DNA of 64,000 bases from Cristatella mucedo (GCA_009760855.2 WPIO01000001.1:4544001-4608000), one strand, 5' to 3'. Shown: positions 25,061-38,890, counted from the stretch's first letter. The notes: generated by a model from the letters alone, not told the origin. Made by a program: numbers and translations.

Positions 25061-26202
25061 TAGTCGTCATGTAGCATTGCGTAAAGGGGAATGCCTGTAA
25101 CAGGATCAACTACGGGGGCAAAGGATGCAAATCAGAAGCAGAAAGCGTCAGCGTCATGTGACCTATAGTCTCTCGACTGACAGCTGTTTTAAATGGCAAA
25201 ACAGAAACACGGTCATTGAAGGATGAATCCTTATAGTATCACAAGCTCCGAATGAGAGATCATAGGGACTGATGGGGTACAGTCGTCTGATAAAAGGAAA
25301 TAAAGGATGTGACCTTGCGGTCTGCAAAGCAGCTCAAATGTTTGCATGGAAGCAAAAGGTTCGCCTAGTGACCGCATGCCAGACTACAGTTGAGTGAGTT
25401 ATGACTTCCGATTTAGAAATCGTCTTTAATGAGAAAAGATCGATCCCGGTTGTGAAGAACGGAAATAAGGTTAGCATAATTGTATCAGGATGGAATTAAT
25501 GCCTGGATAACGATAAATTACCGCCACACTAGGTAACTTAAGCACTTGACACTAGACGGAAATCTAGAGAATCAAAATATTGTGTACTAGAAGCCGAGCA
25601 ATGCTTGAAATTCAAAACATTTCCAAATGTCAGCGGCCAGTCAGCGCCAAATTTTCAGCAATATCGGTCCATGAAAAAAGAGTCACCGTGTGGTGCAGAA
25701 GCATTGGTACCCACTCAGTTCGTTTATTCGGCTGCGTTTTAGTAACAGTAACTAGGTCAAGAGCATCTTCAAGAGTCAGGTTTAAACAGCTCAAGATTTA
25801 CTGTACGAAGAATGTGAATTGAAGAAGCGAAATGTAAAGGCATTCTCCAAAGTATGTGCTGGCTATATTACTTGGAGGATAAAAATAGAAGAGCATTTTA
25901 GGAGAATGTGGGAAGTGGTTAGTGCAATAACAATATGATACAGCAGCCATACTGGCGAGGCGGTTAGTAGCAGTGGCAGAGATTCTATTTTAGTACCACC
26001 AGCACCCATTGAGCCTCATGTGACTAATCAGAGGCTCTCTTTTACGCTCAGCTTGTGTTCAATCATTCCTCTCAAGTATAATCAAATCTGGTTTACTTAT
26101 AATGGCATGCATGTATTATCTAGCCAAATTCAGCAAGATTGCTAGGAATTCTATTTTCAGTTAAACTAACAGTTGCCTTAGTAAAGACTCGTCACCGTGT
26201 TT

Positions 26203-26358
<156 letters not shown>

Positions 26359-27011
26359 TGTACTTTTTCGGAATTTTTTTTAAAAGGGCAATTAAGGTAG
26401 CACTTTGTCCTGAAAATAGCAGCCTTAGGTTTCTGCACGTAGAAAAAACATTATATGAGCACATTTCTGATGGTGTACGAAGTATGTACATGAAAGCGTC
26501 ATGTAATGACTAGCGGCAAAGGTTAGCACTGTGCAATGCTACCAGGTGGTCGATATAAAGTATGGCTCATGCCTTTGCCTGACACCTTTTGGGTGCAGTC
26601 CTTGGCTTAGCCCTCATTTTTGAAAGCTTCATGGAAAATAATTTGGCGTAGAAAGTACCTAATAGGTCGTACCTTAAGAAATAAATTAGATTCCCCTTAA
26701 ACGCCCAAGTCGCATCAGAGATGAAGGATATCAGAAAAACTCGGAAAACATCTGGACGCCTTCTTTGTGCCGCTTGTGAGTTGGCTGCCGTCTCAGTTTT
26801 CTCATACTTCAGCAGATAAAATGCCCTATGAGCGATCATATTCTATAGTGTATTGTTCGGATAAGACGCCGCTATATTTCACTTTGTCGGTTTCCATGCT
26901 GGCTGCCGCATTGATTGCCGTTACGCCACAACCGACTCAGCCTTCACCCATTTCAATTGAATGGGATGCCTGGGAAATCTTATTGCGATCGGCTAGCCTG
27001 GCCTCTCTCAT

Positions 27012-27013
<2 letters not shown>

Positions 27014-27067
<54 letters not shown>
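27014..27067. repeat. (CT)n microsatellite
   Basis: TTCTTT followed by (CT)n on the plus strand. Confidence 0.95.
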
Positions 27068-27069
<2 letters not shown>

Positions 27070-27638
27070 CATCAATGAATATTCTCCTGGTCTAACAGGC
27101 TACATCCATGAATCTGCTAAGGATTTAACAATCAAGTTCATTCGCTAGCCCTCTATTTTAGAAACTTTATGGCGTCTGAGCTAGTGTGCTAAGCCGATGC
27201 TTCTGTTCGAATCAGTTGGACAACACACTGTACAACACACTGAACATACTGAACTGTACAACACACCCACTTTAGAGAAATGCAACATATCTAAAAAACC
27301 ATTAAAATGAATTAATATAAACAGAAACTGCCTCGAGGTCGGCTGCTAGTAAGATTGTCTGAGCAACGGAGTCTTTAGAGCAGCTTGGTCACCCGAGAAT
27401 GTGCATGCATGCCACTGCTGCACCAATAACGTGCAACCACCATATCGTTAAATCGGTAGGTCCACTGAAGAGAGCTTCCAGCTACACAGCAGCTCCTTTC
27501 TCTCTTACGGTTGAGCTAGTCAATCTTAGCCAAAAGAAAGGCAACAACTCAGCTCGCGTTTTCTCTTGCATTATAATGTATATTTATTTATTTTTATTTA
27601 TTTATGCAATATAATTGTAATCTTCTTTGATCTTGTAG

Positions 27639-27804
27639 GTCCTAGTCATCGCACAGACGACGGTTAGTGGTCTCATCTTTAACTTACCCGTCTCTGGTGT
27701 CGTCGAAACAGGCTCCACGTTCGTCATTGGTGCGAGCGTCCAGAGTGGAACCGACGTCGTCTTTACGTACACCGTGAATAAGGACGCCTATCAGCCCCTA
27801 CTAG
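27639..27804 (+). CDS. Module II exon B: PKD domain start
   Basis: The exon is 55 codons plus one base, with acceptor TCTTGTAG and donor GTACAA, phase 0 in and 1 out. It encodes VLVIAQTTVSGLIFNLPVSG, then GASVQSGTDVVFTYTVNKD. It aligns along its length with 7671-7842 (TTV.GL, QSGTD/QNGTD, FTY.VN). The preceding intron of about 8.4 kb is the longest in the window and is filled with LINE remnants and microsatellites. Confidence 0.88.
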
Positions 27805-28179
27805 GTACAACGACACAGACCAGATTCCACTGTAAATCACAGACCAATCCTGCTATTAACTCTCCCGGCAAAAAAATTGGGGCACACCGGTATTCTCATG
27901 CATTCCATGTTTTCTAAATTGGCAAGGAGCAAACGAGAAGATGGTATAGGTCTCTAGTCAACCATCGGCAAAAGAAGTTTAAATTTAAGGACTCAACTTC
28001 TAAAACGACATCGCTAAGCTTTATTTTTACGTCACTAGACCTTGGGCAATAACTACCTGAGATTTTTAACCATAGAGTAGCGAACACACCCTGTGAAATG
28101 CTAGTAACAATGTTTGGGACCAAAAGCCACCTGCTGGTGATGTCTTCCGATTTCTGCCCTATGAAAATGATAATGCACG

Positions 28180-28710
28180 TGATATAAAGCCCTCTAAGAA
28201 CTCAATCAATTTTTAGGCGCTTCAAATTTGCTGCAAAAAAAACTCGATTGAATGGTGAGCAATAGCATGCTTGATAAAGGACATGAATAACATGGTTAGG
28301 GTGACATACACAGGGTTAGCATGCAAGTTTGGTTAGTGGCAGCATGCCCAGTGTCAGCACGCATAAGCTCATGAAGGATGGGACCTACTAAAGGCTGTCC
28401 TAAATAGGTGTGTTTGTAAGTTCTTTTTAAATGTGGTCAACAGGGGATTTTGTGAGCCAAGTCGGGAGTGAGCTCCAGGCTTTGGAAGCATGCGAAGTAA
28501 ATGCACGGTCTCCAAAGGATTTGAGGTGTATACGAAATATTGGTAAACTGTTGGTTTCCTTAAAATGGGTGGCATGACGCTTGGCCTCGTGGGGGAGTAG
28601 ATCTGAGAGATAGGCTGGAGCCAAAGAATGAAGTGACCTAAAAGTGAGCGACAAAACCTTGAAGTCGATCCGTTAATTGACTGGTAGTCAGTGCACTATA
28701 ATATGAGTTC
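28180..28710 (-). mobile_element. LINE family 1 remnant, antisense
   Basis: 3' tail at 28185 (AAGCCCTCTAAGAACTCAAT). Minus-strand frames contain TFRSLHSLAPAYLSDLLPHE and AWSSLPTWLT. Breaks off at about 28705. Confidence 0.78.
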
Positions 28711-28969
28711 AACTTCGTACAACCGAGGTACTAAACTTATTCACTTTATACCTTACTTAAAAGTGGAAAATACTCTGCAAACCTTCTTCTGAGAGATAAA
28801 AATAATCATGCACTCTCGTGAGAGTAAATAGTTGGAAATTTTCTGCAATCTTTTGTCCTTGTGTTGCTGTGTAGTAGCTTAGAGGAGCTAGTTGTGCATG
28901 GTCTGCTTAATAATGTGAGGCACATTGTGGTCTGGTTTTTGTCTCTCATCCATATAAATGATTTTGCAG

Positions 28970-29241
28970 GTACTCCAACTGCCTTTGAAGACCAAAATAC
29001 ACTCTCATCAGAAGGCTATTACGTAGTTACGGTCACGGCTTATAATGGAGTTAGCCGAATGTCCATTACACGACGTTTAATCGCTCAGGTGCAGATCACT
29101 GGTCTCTCAGTTAATTTGACTTCATCGGAGTTAAATTTCGGCGATACTCTTAACGGCAGAATACAAATGGTCAATGGCACGAGCGTCAGCATCACTGCGG
29201 CCATCGATGGTGTTGCTGTCGCATGCCCTTCAATAGATTGG
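28970..29241 (+). CDS. Module II exon C
   Basis: A 272-nt exon, phase 1 in and 0 out, with acceptor TTTTGCAG and donor GTATGA. It encodes LSSEGYYVVTVTAYNGVSRM, then QITGLSVNLTSSELNFGDTL, and ends CPSIDW. It has the same length as 8716-8987 and shares long identical stretches with it, so modules I and II come from an older duplication. Confidence 0.9.
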
Positions 29242-29456
29242 GTATGATAGCCAATGGATACAGTTCTTTTGACACCAGCTTCTCGGATTACATGCAATCA
29301 CGTTTGCTGGTTGCCGAACAGGGAAACTTGAAAAACTCGAAACATGAAAACTTACTCTACGCGATCAATGGCAATAGCTTTAAAAAATGTCAATGGTGAT
29401 AGCTTCAAAAAACTTCAAAATTCCCAATAATCACGTTACGTATACAATGTTTGTAG

Positions 29457-29591
29457 CAACAAACCAAAGGGAGCTTCAGCATCGACACAACGCCTTATGA
29501 AGGTGGTCAGCACGAGCTTATATTGACTGCCTCCAACCTATTGCAATCTGTGCAGACAGGAGTTTTCTTCACTTTGGGAATGGCTAGAGAG
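29457..29591 (+). CDS. Module II exon D
   Basis: The exon is 45 codons, phase 0 on both sides, with acceptor TTTGTAG and donor GTGAGA. It encodes KGSFSIDTTPYEGGQHELIL, then TASNLLQSVQTG, and ends at GMARE. It is the paralogue of 9156-9290. It joins in frame to ITGLAIDLC at 32636. Confidence 0.88.
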
Positions 29592-29775
29592 GTGAGAACA
29601 AAGCAAAACTTCTAAGTTCTAAGTGGTTGAGTTTCTTGAAAATATAATCGTTTTTTAAACAACCTAATGCTGCCAGAATTGTGTTTAGGCATGCGAGAGT
29701 GCTTTTTAATGGATTTTCCAAAATGAGTGATTTCAACTGCTCTACGTTTTACTAGAAGAACAATTAAAGAGGAAT

Positions 29776-29797
29776 ATATATATATATATATATATAA
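29776..29797. repeat. Short (TA)n
   Basis: TATATATATATATATATATA. Confidence 0.9.
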
Positions 29798-30039
29798 ACT
29801 CTTAGATAAAATTAGGGATCCGCCTCTGTCCCCATACATTTCATAGGCCTTTTTTATTTTATCCAAATCTTCTAAATGTGTATAGGTGAACTTAAATATT
29901 CTGTTAAAATGCATGCACACCTTCAAATTCGTCAACTTTTGACATATGGCACTGACGAGAGATGCAGTTGCAGATAAGATAATTGTGCGTAGTGCATCAA
30001 CTTTTCACATCTGCTTATCTTAATCTCACTTTATTCTCC

Positions 30040-30500
<461 letters not shown>

Positions 30501-31059
30501 ATAATATGGATGAGAGTACTCTATGTATTGCGTATGAATGAGAGGACTAGTATTCAGGTGCTTGAGTATGCTGTGCAGCCGTAGCAGGCCTACAAAAGTC
30601 TTTAGCATTCCATGCCACTTTTATCATGCGTGAACTTTTGTCCCCTTACTAACGTATCTTCTAGCTTGCACTCATTTGCCTGTACACTCGACATGCTGGG
30701 GGCATTGAGAAGGAAAGTAATTGGGATGAATGTCACGGCGCTAAGTGGCCACTTGACTTTTTTATTTATGCAGCGACGAGGAAAATCTTAGTGCAAAGTA
30801 TAGTAGCCACAGATATTAACTTTGCTGTTTAGTCTCGCGGTCCAGTCTTTTTTTTAAACTCTATATAGCCAATATGCTACAGGCATGGTTGCATAAAATG
30901 AGGACCCTTCAACCAGTTCCTCTGATAACTCATCGGAATAAAATGTGACCTAACATCTCTCTTTACTCTTTGAGGACTATTAAGTTTATAGCTACTTAAC
31001 CAAGAATGAGCTGCTATGAAAGTCCAGAGATTTTTTACTGCAGCTTTGGATGGGCATTA

Positions 31060-31215
31060 CATGACATGGACCGTGATGGCCCAGGAAGTAAGGTGCTCGC
31101 TCTTTACGACTGAGGTCGTGGGTCAGGAATCCTCCAGTGTACGATCTTATATTGCCACCTGCAAGCGAAGACAACAGCCGTTGAGGTTCTCCTGCCCAAA
31201 TACAAATGAGGCTGT
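31060..31215 (+). mobile_element. tRNA-derived SINE
   Basis: GACCGTGATGGCCCAGGAAG, AGTAAGGTGCTCGC (A box), GAGGTCGTGGGTCAGGAATCC (B box, altered), then the family body (TATATTGCCACCTGCAAGCG ... CTCCTGCCCAAATACAAATG). Confidence 0.7.
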
Positions 31216-31959
31216 TAAATCAGCTAATATATTGGCATGGCAGTAGATGTGCTACAATGTCTGACTCCCCATGCGTCAGGAATGCCCTAAATCTACACAG
31301 TAAAACTAAGACTCATTTATTGTAGTGCTTGCAAGACCCAGCGAGACCCTTGACTCGAAATGACATCGACTTAAATCTTGCCCTAGTAACGGGTATTTTC
31401 AGAGTTGTGATTTAGCCTCTTCTCCTAGCCAGCAGATTCACTCAATCGTTGAGAGTCAACCCTTCTTACCACTACGAGGGGTAATCCAAACGACCAGCCC
31501 TTGTTAAACTCAAGATGAGAACGATTAGAATTATGCAGGTAGCAGGTTATTTTAATTGTCCTTTTCATACTGACAGAGAAGTCCAATATGCTTATTCGAA
31601 AAGTTAGAAAACAAACTTAATCTTAATTAATACCTTTTTTATTCTAAAACTGTGTAGTCAAAGTTTAATTGATGTAAGTTTTACTGCAACGACGACGTGA
31701 ATGATCTTGAATTGCAAGTTATAATTAAATGTATTTCAGGACCTCAGAAATTTCTACTTCTTAAACTTTTGCCAGCACAGATGCGATTTACGCGATGCAA
31801 GGATTAAAATACACGACTCAGACAATCTTGGGCTACTTTCAAGACATCTAGGTATTATGTTTGAAAATGTTGATAAACTTATGAAATGTTAAAATATGAA
31901 AAGGTGGATACGCGAATATCTTGTATTCTCTATGACGGGATTACCTTCTCAAAAATTCT

Positions 31960-32215
31960 CTTAGGCATGTTGATAATGATAATACATTTTATATAGTGCC
32001 CTCCGAGAACTCAGTCTCTTTGTAGGCCCTTTACTTTGCTGCAAAGGAAGCGCGATCGGATGGTTAGTGGTAGCATTCTCAATAAACAGCGAGAATCTGA
32101 AATAATACGAAACAAGAATCAATAATGTGTTTCGGGTGACATGCACTGGGTCAGCATGCAAGTATGGTTAGTGGCAGCATGCACAGTGTAATAACGCAAA
32201 AGTACTTAGACTTTT
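31960..32215 (-). mobile_element. LINE family 1 3' tail, antisense (copy 0)
   Basis: Starts with ATAATGATAATACATTTTAT, then GTGCCCTCCGAGAACTCAG. Orthologous insertions are at about 41505-41725 and 48330-48545, so it was present before the segment duplicated. Confidence 0.75.
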
Positions 32216-32635
32216 AACGGATATGCCTGTTCATCTTGGGTACTTTTATGAACGAGTGGTCGAGCATTGCTACTTGTATGCAGTGCCAGTAGACCACATA
32301 CACAATACACTAGGCGACACTAGCATTTATACCCAAGGACTAGGAGTGCCTATTATTTAGCACAAATCTGTGAACCATAATTAAGCAGCTGATAGGAAAT
32401 CATATTAATAACCTTCATGTCCTAATTAAATTCAATAGGTACCATACAAATTATCGTCTTAATTAAGCCTCGTGGACGTGTAAACATACAGTATAATAAG
32501 GATAATTCTGTGGTTATGCACGCAATACTCAATTAATTTCAATAATATCCGCATACTTGTATCTGTGCAATGAACCGGGCCTATTTTGGCAGTTTGCAAT
32601 TTATTGAGATATTTCTAATTCCTCCTTTTTTTAAG

Positions 32636-32733
32636 ATAACCGGTCTGGCAATTGACTTATGTGCCCAGCCTGCCGTAGTAATCAACACTGTCGTCACACT
32701 AAGTGCTTCCGTGACCACCGGCTCAAGAGTCAT
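32636..32733 (+). CDS. Module III exon E: PKD N-terminal half
   Basis: The exon is 32 codons plus two bases, with acceptor TTTTTTTAAG and donor GTGAGT. It encodes ITGLAIDLCAQPAVVINTVV, then LSASVTTGSRV. It is the older version of the E exons at 42155 and 48974, differing by several substitutions and lacking one codon near its 5' end. It lies in the diverged partial duplicate (31.6-33.45 kb). The last split codon, AT|C, joins exon A at 39248. Confidence 0.82.
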
Positions 32734-33069
32734 GTGAGTGGATTGGGTTTTCCTGGGATCTTTTGCTGCTTTGTTTTACTTTAGCTTCTAATAACATCAA
32801 TTTCTGCATGCCTTTAAAATTTGTGGAAGCTGCACTGTTTTCAGTGGCATCATCAATCTCACAAACACTAACTTTGTAAGATCTTATGCTATTTAGTGCA
32901 ATCGCTCATAATTTGCTGCGTGTGTATTTGTGTATTTCCCATAGTGTAATGTGCTGGTACTGTGAGAGTTCCCTCAACCTTTTTATTCCGGAATCATTAT
33001 TCACTCTTTCGCTCGGACAGTGATATAAACGTGCCAACCATTGGCATTGGCTGCTTTCTATTGCTAGGT

Positions 33070-33470
33070 GGAATCCATCTCCGTCTGTAACTGTACTAAG
33101 TCAAAAATATTTAGTGAGTGTAATGCAGGAGAGTTTTCTATATCTCGCTCAAAGCCCAGCATAAACGGAATTGTTAGTAATAAGGCCTAGACAGAACAAG
33201 GGAAGAGATAGATGAATTTCTAGCAGGTTGCAATGTTAGGTAGTCTCTAATCTTAGGCAGCGATTGACAAGACGGCTAGCTGCTAGGGCTGTCTTTTTGA
33301 GAAACTTTTCCAAATTTAAGCTGGAATATAAAGTGTACAACTAAATTTTAGGCGCAGTTTGAATGTCGAAATTTTTTATTATTAATTAGAAGCGATGTTT
33401 CTTCTAGTTCAGCAGTATGCCTGGTTTGTCCAATTAGTTGGAGTTCGGTTACATCGTTGCTTAGTTACAG
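33070..33470 (-). mobile_element. LINE family 2 remnant, antisense (copy 0)
   Basis: GTAGTCTCTAATCTTAGGCA and TTTAAGCTGGAATATAAAGT recur at 43324 and 43400. The element is shortened relative to copies 1 and 2. Confidence 0.6.
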
Positions 33471-33859
33471 AAATAGGCTGACGTACATGATTGAATGCCA
33501 GAAAGGCAATCATTCAAGTAATTATTTGCTGCAGATTCCTACGGTTTTAATCGCTTAATCAGATTATTTTAGTAGCTATAATATAGATGGATTACAAAAT
33601 CAGACAATTTTGTAAGGATGCAGGAAGTATTTTTGAATAAAAAGCTAGCATCGCTTGCACTACAAAGTCATGGGCACTCATGAGTCTATGAACAGATTTT
33701 GCCGACAAACTATGGAGTCTAAAAGCTGCACTCGCTGTCACTCTTTTGTTGTTCCGATACTGAATAGCTTAGTGAATTTAGCTTGTGCTAAATGTTTCTC
33801 CTTGCTCATATTATAAAACTGCGTTGCATGTAAGACTCCAAAAGCAATGTCCATAAAAT

Positions 33860-34625
33860 AGCAATAATAATAACAATAGATTTACAGTAATAACAATAAC
33901 AATTCATTTCATATAGCGCTCTCGGAAAACTCAATCTCTTTCCAGACACTTCACATCTGCAGCGAAGGAAGCACAATCGAATGGTTAGTGGTAGCATGCT
34001 CAATAATCAACAGTAATGATGAGGGTGACATGCCCTAGCATAGCATGCAATCTGGCTTGTGGCTGCATGCACAATGTCAGCAGGCATAAACATGCAAAAG
34101 GTGAATCACATGGACACACGAAATGCTTGTATAAATAGATGCGGTTTAGCTTCTTTAATTGTGGTCAAGTCAGGGGATGTGCCACCAGTCGGGATTAGTT
34201 CCAGGCATTGGGAGCATTCGAACTAATGGCTTGGTCTCTAAGGTATTTTATATTCGTAAAACGTATAAGTAAAAGGTTAGATTCCGAAAAGCAAGTTGTA
34301 CGATGCCTAGCCTAGTGGGGGAGAAGATCTGACAGGCAGGCGAGAGACAAAGAATTAAGTGACTTTAAAGTGAGTGACGAAACTTTGAAGTCGATGCGTA
34401 GCTTGATTGGGAGCCAGTGCAGGTCGTCGAGACGTGGTGTAACGTTGCAACTGTGACATCCACTGCTGACAAGCGTAACTGCAGTGCTTTGAACCAATTG
34501 TAAACACCGGATTGCACAGGCCTGTCGACTAGCAAACAGTGAGATACTCATGTCAAGACGGGATGTCACATACACAAGGACCAATTTAGATGTGCTATCC
34601 CAGTCTAAGCAAGCCAAATTTTATC
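33860..34625 (-). mobile_element. LINE family 1, antisense (first of LINE block)
   Basis: An AAT/AAC-rich tail at 33862-33900, then TTTCATATAGCGCTCTCGGA. Minus-strand frames include CHSCNVTPRLDDLHWLPIKL and LACLSDLLPH. Frameshifted throughout. Confidence 0.78.
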
Positions 34626-34634
34626 GATGTTATA

Positions 34635-36530
34635 TTAATAATTATTATCACTACACTTGATAAAGCCCCCTAAGCGAACTCTATCTCTGTCTAGGCGTTT
34701 TTCATTTGCTGCAAATAAACCATGATTGCATGGTTAGTAGTAGCATGCTCAATAAATAACAAGAATAGCAAAGTTAGAGGGACATGCACATGGTCAGCAT
34801 GCAAGTGTGATTAGTAGTAGCATTCACGGCATAGGCACATAAAGTACAAATAACAGGGACCCACTACATGCTGTGATAAATAAGGAAAAGATGTGTTTTT
34901 TAAGTTTTTTTAAATGTGATTAAGTCATGGAATGCCATGACGAAAGTCGGGAGTGAGCTACAAGCAGCAGGAGCGTAGGAACTAAAGGCACGGTCTCCAA
35001 AGTATTTGAGACTTGTACGAGGTATAGGTAACAGTTAGATTCCGAAAAGCAGGTAGCACGATGCTTAGCCTGGTGTGGCAGTAGATCTGATAGGTAGGCT
35101 GGAGCTAAAGAATAAAGGGACCTGTAAGTGATTGACAAAATCTTGAAGTCAATCTGTTGCTTGACTGGTAGTCAGTGCGGGTCAGCGAGAAGTGGCGTGT
35201 TATAGCAATTGAGACGCTCACGACAGATAAGTTTAGCTGGAAAGTTGTGCGCCAGATGTAACTGCCTGATTGCACAGACCGGTAGACCAGCAAGCAGTGA
35301 GTTACAGATTACAAGACGGGATGTTACAAATGCGTGGACCAACTTAGATGTGTTATCCTAGTCTAAAAAAGCCCAAATTTTAGCAATGCTACGCAGCTGA
35401 ACGTCGGCAGGCTTGACTGTAGATTTCATTTGGTCGTCTAATGAAAGGTCACTTTTCAACACGACGCCTAGATTTTGTGCAGGTTTAACAGGATGCATGC
35501 TGGTAGTGTCAATTTTGAGCGTTGGCCTTTCTAATTTATAAATCACACTTTGTTTGCCCATAACTAGTAAGTTGGTTTTATCATCATTCAGTTTATGAAA
35601 GTTTGCTGCCATCCATGTGGGGATGTCATCAATACATGCTGTGAGAGTGTTGAGAGAATTCGATGTGCTGGGAAATTTCGACGTTCTGGGGAGCTGAGAG
35701 GAATCAAATCAAAGGTGCAACTGAGTGTCACTTGCATAGAAGAGAAAGCCTAGATTGTGCTTGCCAATTACACCAGCTAGATGGAGGGTATAAACATTGA
35801 AGAGAACGGGACCCCTGAAGTAATCTATATTTCAGAGGCTCCTCTGATGATCTTTGTCCATTCATTCACATCGATACTCTGGAGTCTCCCACTGAGATAG
35901 GACCTGAACCATTTCAACGCAGTGCCAGTAATGTCCCGGCGAGATGAGAGGCACTCGAGAATTATTTGGCGATCCAAGGTATCAAAAGCTTCCGAAAGAT
36001 CGAGCGAAACAAGCAGAGATTATCTACCTATGTCTGCATTCCTAAGTAGGTCGTCGTACAGCAGAAGCAATGCTGACTCGTGAGGTGATTAGCTGTCAAA
36101 CTGGACTGGAACTTACTAGCAAGGTTTGTAGTTTTAATATATGAGTTCAGCTGGTCTGCCAATACTTGTTCCTGCGTTAATGATAGGAATCGTAGAAGGG
36201 AGACTGGGCTGTAGTTGCTCAATTTGTCTTGGTCTTGCGTTGTTTTCTTGAGTAATGGCCTGCCTACAGCTTTTAATAGGTGTGGGACATGACCTGAGGA
36301 TAACGACAAATTAATGAGGTTAGTTATACATGGTAGCAGCCAATCAATGCATCGTAGAAGCAGGACATTAGGGATAGGGTCCAAAGGAGTAGTTGGCTTC
36401 TTTGATTGGGATATAAACTTCAGGACGAGGTTACAAGTAACCTCCTTGAATGTTGACGTGCTGCAAACAATTGAGGGATAGCATTCTTAAGGGATGCTGC
36501 CATCGTAGGGATGGACTCCATGATCTTTTC
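34635..36530 (-). mobile_element. LINE family 1, antisense, longest copy
   Basis: About 1.9 kb. Tail at 34640 (ATTATTATCACTACACTTGA). The C-terminal block APAYLSDLLPHQAKHRATCF lies at 34920-35138. WMAANFHKLNDDKTNLLVMG is at about 35560-35620, and the N-terminal RT region at 36028-36384 reads SSGHVPHLLKAVGRPLLKK and NYSPVSLLRFLS. The RT order is complete enough to identify the CR1/L2 superfamily, but frames are broken. With its neighbours it separates duplicate copy 0 from copy 1. Confidence 0.85.
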
Positions 36531-36534
36531 TATC

Positions 36535-36730
36535 TTCTAGACATTGACTGTGGAGCTGGTGTGGCCTTCTAATGAAAGGTCACTTTGAAACATGACACCG
36601 AGATTGTATGCAGATTCAACAGGAAATACGCTTGCATAGCCGATTTTAAGGTGGTTAGATTTCCCAATTTCTGAATCACGTATGGTTTGCTCATAACTAG
36701 TAAATTGGTATTGTCATTCTATTCAAGAAA
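36535..36730 (-). mobile_element. LINE family 1 short fragment, antisense
   Basis: GAAAGGTCACTTTGAAACAT and TGCTCATAACTAGTAAATTG match 23540-23660. It abuts the left boundary of the tandem duplication. Confidence 0.65.
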
Positions 36731-36739
36731 TCTTATATA

Positions 36740-38890
36740 TAGTCTTTAAATCTGGAACTTTTCTTAGTGAAACACGTTGCTCCAAACTCGAGCCATTCTT
36801 CCTCGTTCTTTGTACAACCGTCCTAATGTGCACTCATTAACCATGTCTTCCAGCAAAGCCTCTAATATCTGCCTTGAATGGCACAGACACGCTTGTTCGG
36901 AGAGACCTATTGGTAAAAGCAGTCGACACTTGATTGCCAAGTGCTTATGTGGTCGTATCCCTCTTGGGCGATAATGTTCTGTGTAGTCAGTTCCTTGGCG
37001 GATGGCATGCCACATTAAGATTTTTACTAGGTCCTGTTCTTTTAAGTCTACCCTGCATGTCTGTACCCAACTTAACTTCATGAAAAGCAAAATGATCGTG
37101 TGGTCTTGCATGAGTACACTAATATGCATCTTCAGGTGCATTTATATTCGAGGCAAGTGCTCACGCTCTATGCTTCAGTTTCCATCATTAAATTTTAATA
37201 TAAGACAGCAATTGCTCGTCTTATTCGTACAATGACATGCCAATTTAGAGGGATGCCAGGGATTTCAGGAGTTTATGTCAGGCAAAACTATAGATACGTA
37301 GCACCACTACTCTTCAGAGGCTTTTTAAAGATAGCCCATCGTATCCTTGAGCATCCATGTAACCACAAATACAATAAGTTTGGCCTTTATGTCCCTAAAC
37401 AAGCTAGCACAAAATAAGCAGCCGGTCTGGCGAAGCTGCAATGTACAGACTGAGCTGAACAAAGATCTGTCGAAGCCATGGCAGAGGCGGCTGAAACCGA
37501 ATGGCTGGGTCTACGTACTTGTATGCATATCACATGTGTTTAAGCATTGCATTCACTGGCCTAAGTCGAGGCTGGAGCAAACAACTTAGTACAGTATGCA
37601 TGAGAACGTTAAGTGCTACCATCGTCGATAACAAAATGGTATGAGCGGTGGGCGGTACACTTAAACTATAGTGCAGCTTAACGATCTCATTGCTATACTA
37701 CCCCTTGATGTCGCTATATATTTAAGGTTCAGGAAGACAAATTGATTTATTATCAACATTAAACTGAAGTTAATGAAGCTTACATAATTATGGTTAAATG
37801 CCATAGAAATACAGGCTTAGTTGATTAGGTTCCTCAGAATTAATCCTATTTGTTCAAATTATAAGTCAATCTACCTTCAATGGGTCATGGAAATCGAAAT
37901 ATCTTGAAATGCCATTATCTGCATAAAGAGCACGTACTGAAGGAGCGAAGGGGATAATCATAATTCACTTTTAATTAGGCTACCAACGGTCCAAAGACCA
38001 GATCCGATCTAATAAGATGTGGCACTTTTTAAGTCTTTAAAGTACGATTTTACCTTAGCTCTCCCTGAATCAGGTATACAACTTAATTATCTACAATTAA
38101 TATTCAGAAACTTAGCAGCTGTGACTTGCAGCCCTTTTCATTAAGAGACTTTTATTTAGTGGCGAGCCTGGTATTATATGGTAATCGCAACGCCTGAAGA
38201 CTCGTGGCATGATAAAGTGTGGCACCTATTACTGAATGAGCGAGATACTAATTTAAGCAGAGATGGAAACATAAATTATGTTGCTATTTAATGTTTCGTA
38301 TGTGTCATCATTTCTCGGCAAATATGTTTTGATACCGTAGGGGCTTTTCAGATGTCGATTTGCCTTAGCATGTGCATATTTAGACAAGTATTACAAGAAT
38401 GTAGACAAAGGTAAAGCCAGCATCAAGGCCGGTGCTCCCACTAGGCGAAGCAGGCCTTGGCTTAGGGCGGTGGTCTAAGGAGAAACTGGAAAAACAACTC
38501 AACAGTAAAAGCTGAACATCTTCTGATAATGTGTTCATAGCTTACATCTAACCGTGTAGGTTTGCTTTCCTCGAGCGCTGCTAGAAAATCCACAGTGATG
38601 TGAGAGAGTCATTTCCGACAACTTGCAAATTGGCTTTCACAGATGATTGGTGGGTAGGCGAATGTTAAGTGGGAAGGAGGCGCCAGAAATCTGATCTCGG
38701 CTTGGGCACAAAAATGACTGGCACCGGCCTATCCATGCATCTTTGCAGCAAATGAGCACGATTAATTAGGCTCTAGTCTTTGATAAGATATCAACCCGCC
38801 TAACAGCCGCAGAAATAGCAAATGATACTTATCAGCTGTTCCCACGTTAATAATGCACGAGCGACGTTTTCGTAAATAAAGTGCGATTAC
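36740..38890 (+). other. Unassigned intron sequence, triplicated
   Basis: Recurs at 43556-45710 and 50371-52520. A minus-strand open frame (GLSEQACLCHSRQILEALLE) is kept in all copies but matches nothing I recognise. Near-identity of the copies explains its conservation. Confidence 0.5.

Larger units (their letters stand above)
31590..33455 (+). repeat. Diverged partial copy 0 of the 6.8-kb duplicated segment
   Basis: The sequence aligns with 41145-43535 and 47965-50345. It contains a LINE 3' tail (about 31970), exon E (32636) and the end of an antisense LINE. It differs from copies 1 and 2 by many substitutions. It also lacks about 580 bp corresponding to 42655-43235, so it predates the recent triplication. 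Confidence 0.8.

Noticed and set aside
36764-37141. 125-codon antisense frame in triplicated intron
   Set aside because: No recognised family. The frame is shorter in copies 2 and 3, and its preservation is explained by recent duplication. Kept only as an unassigned stretch.
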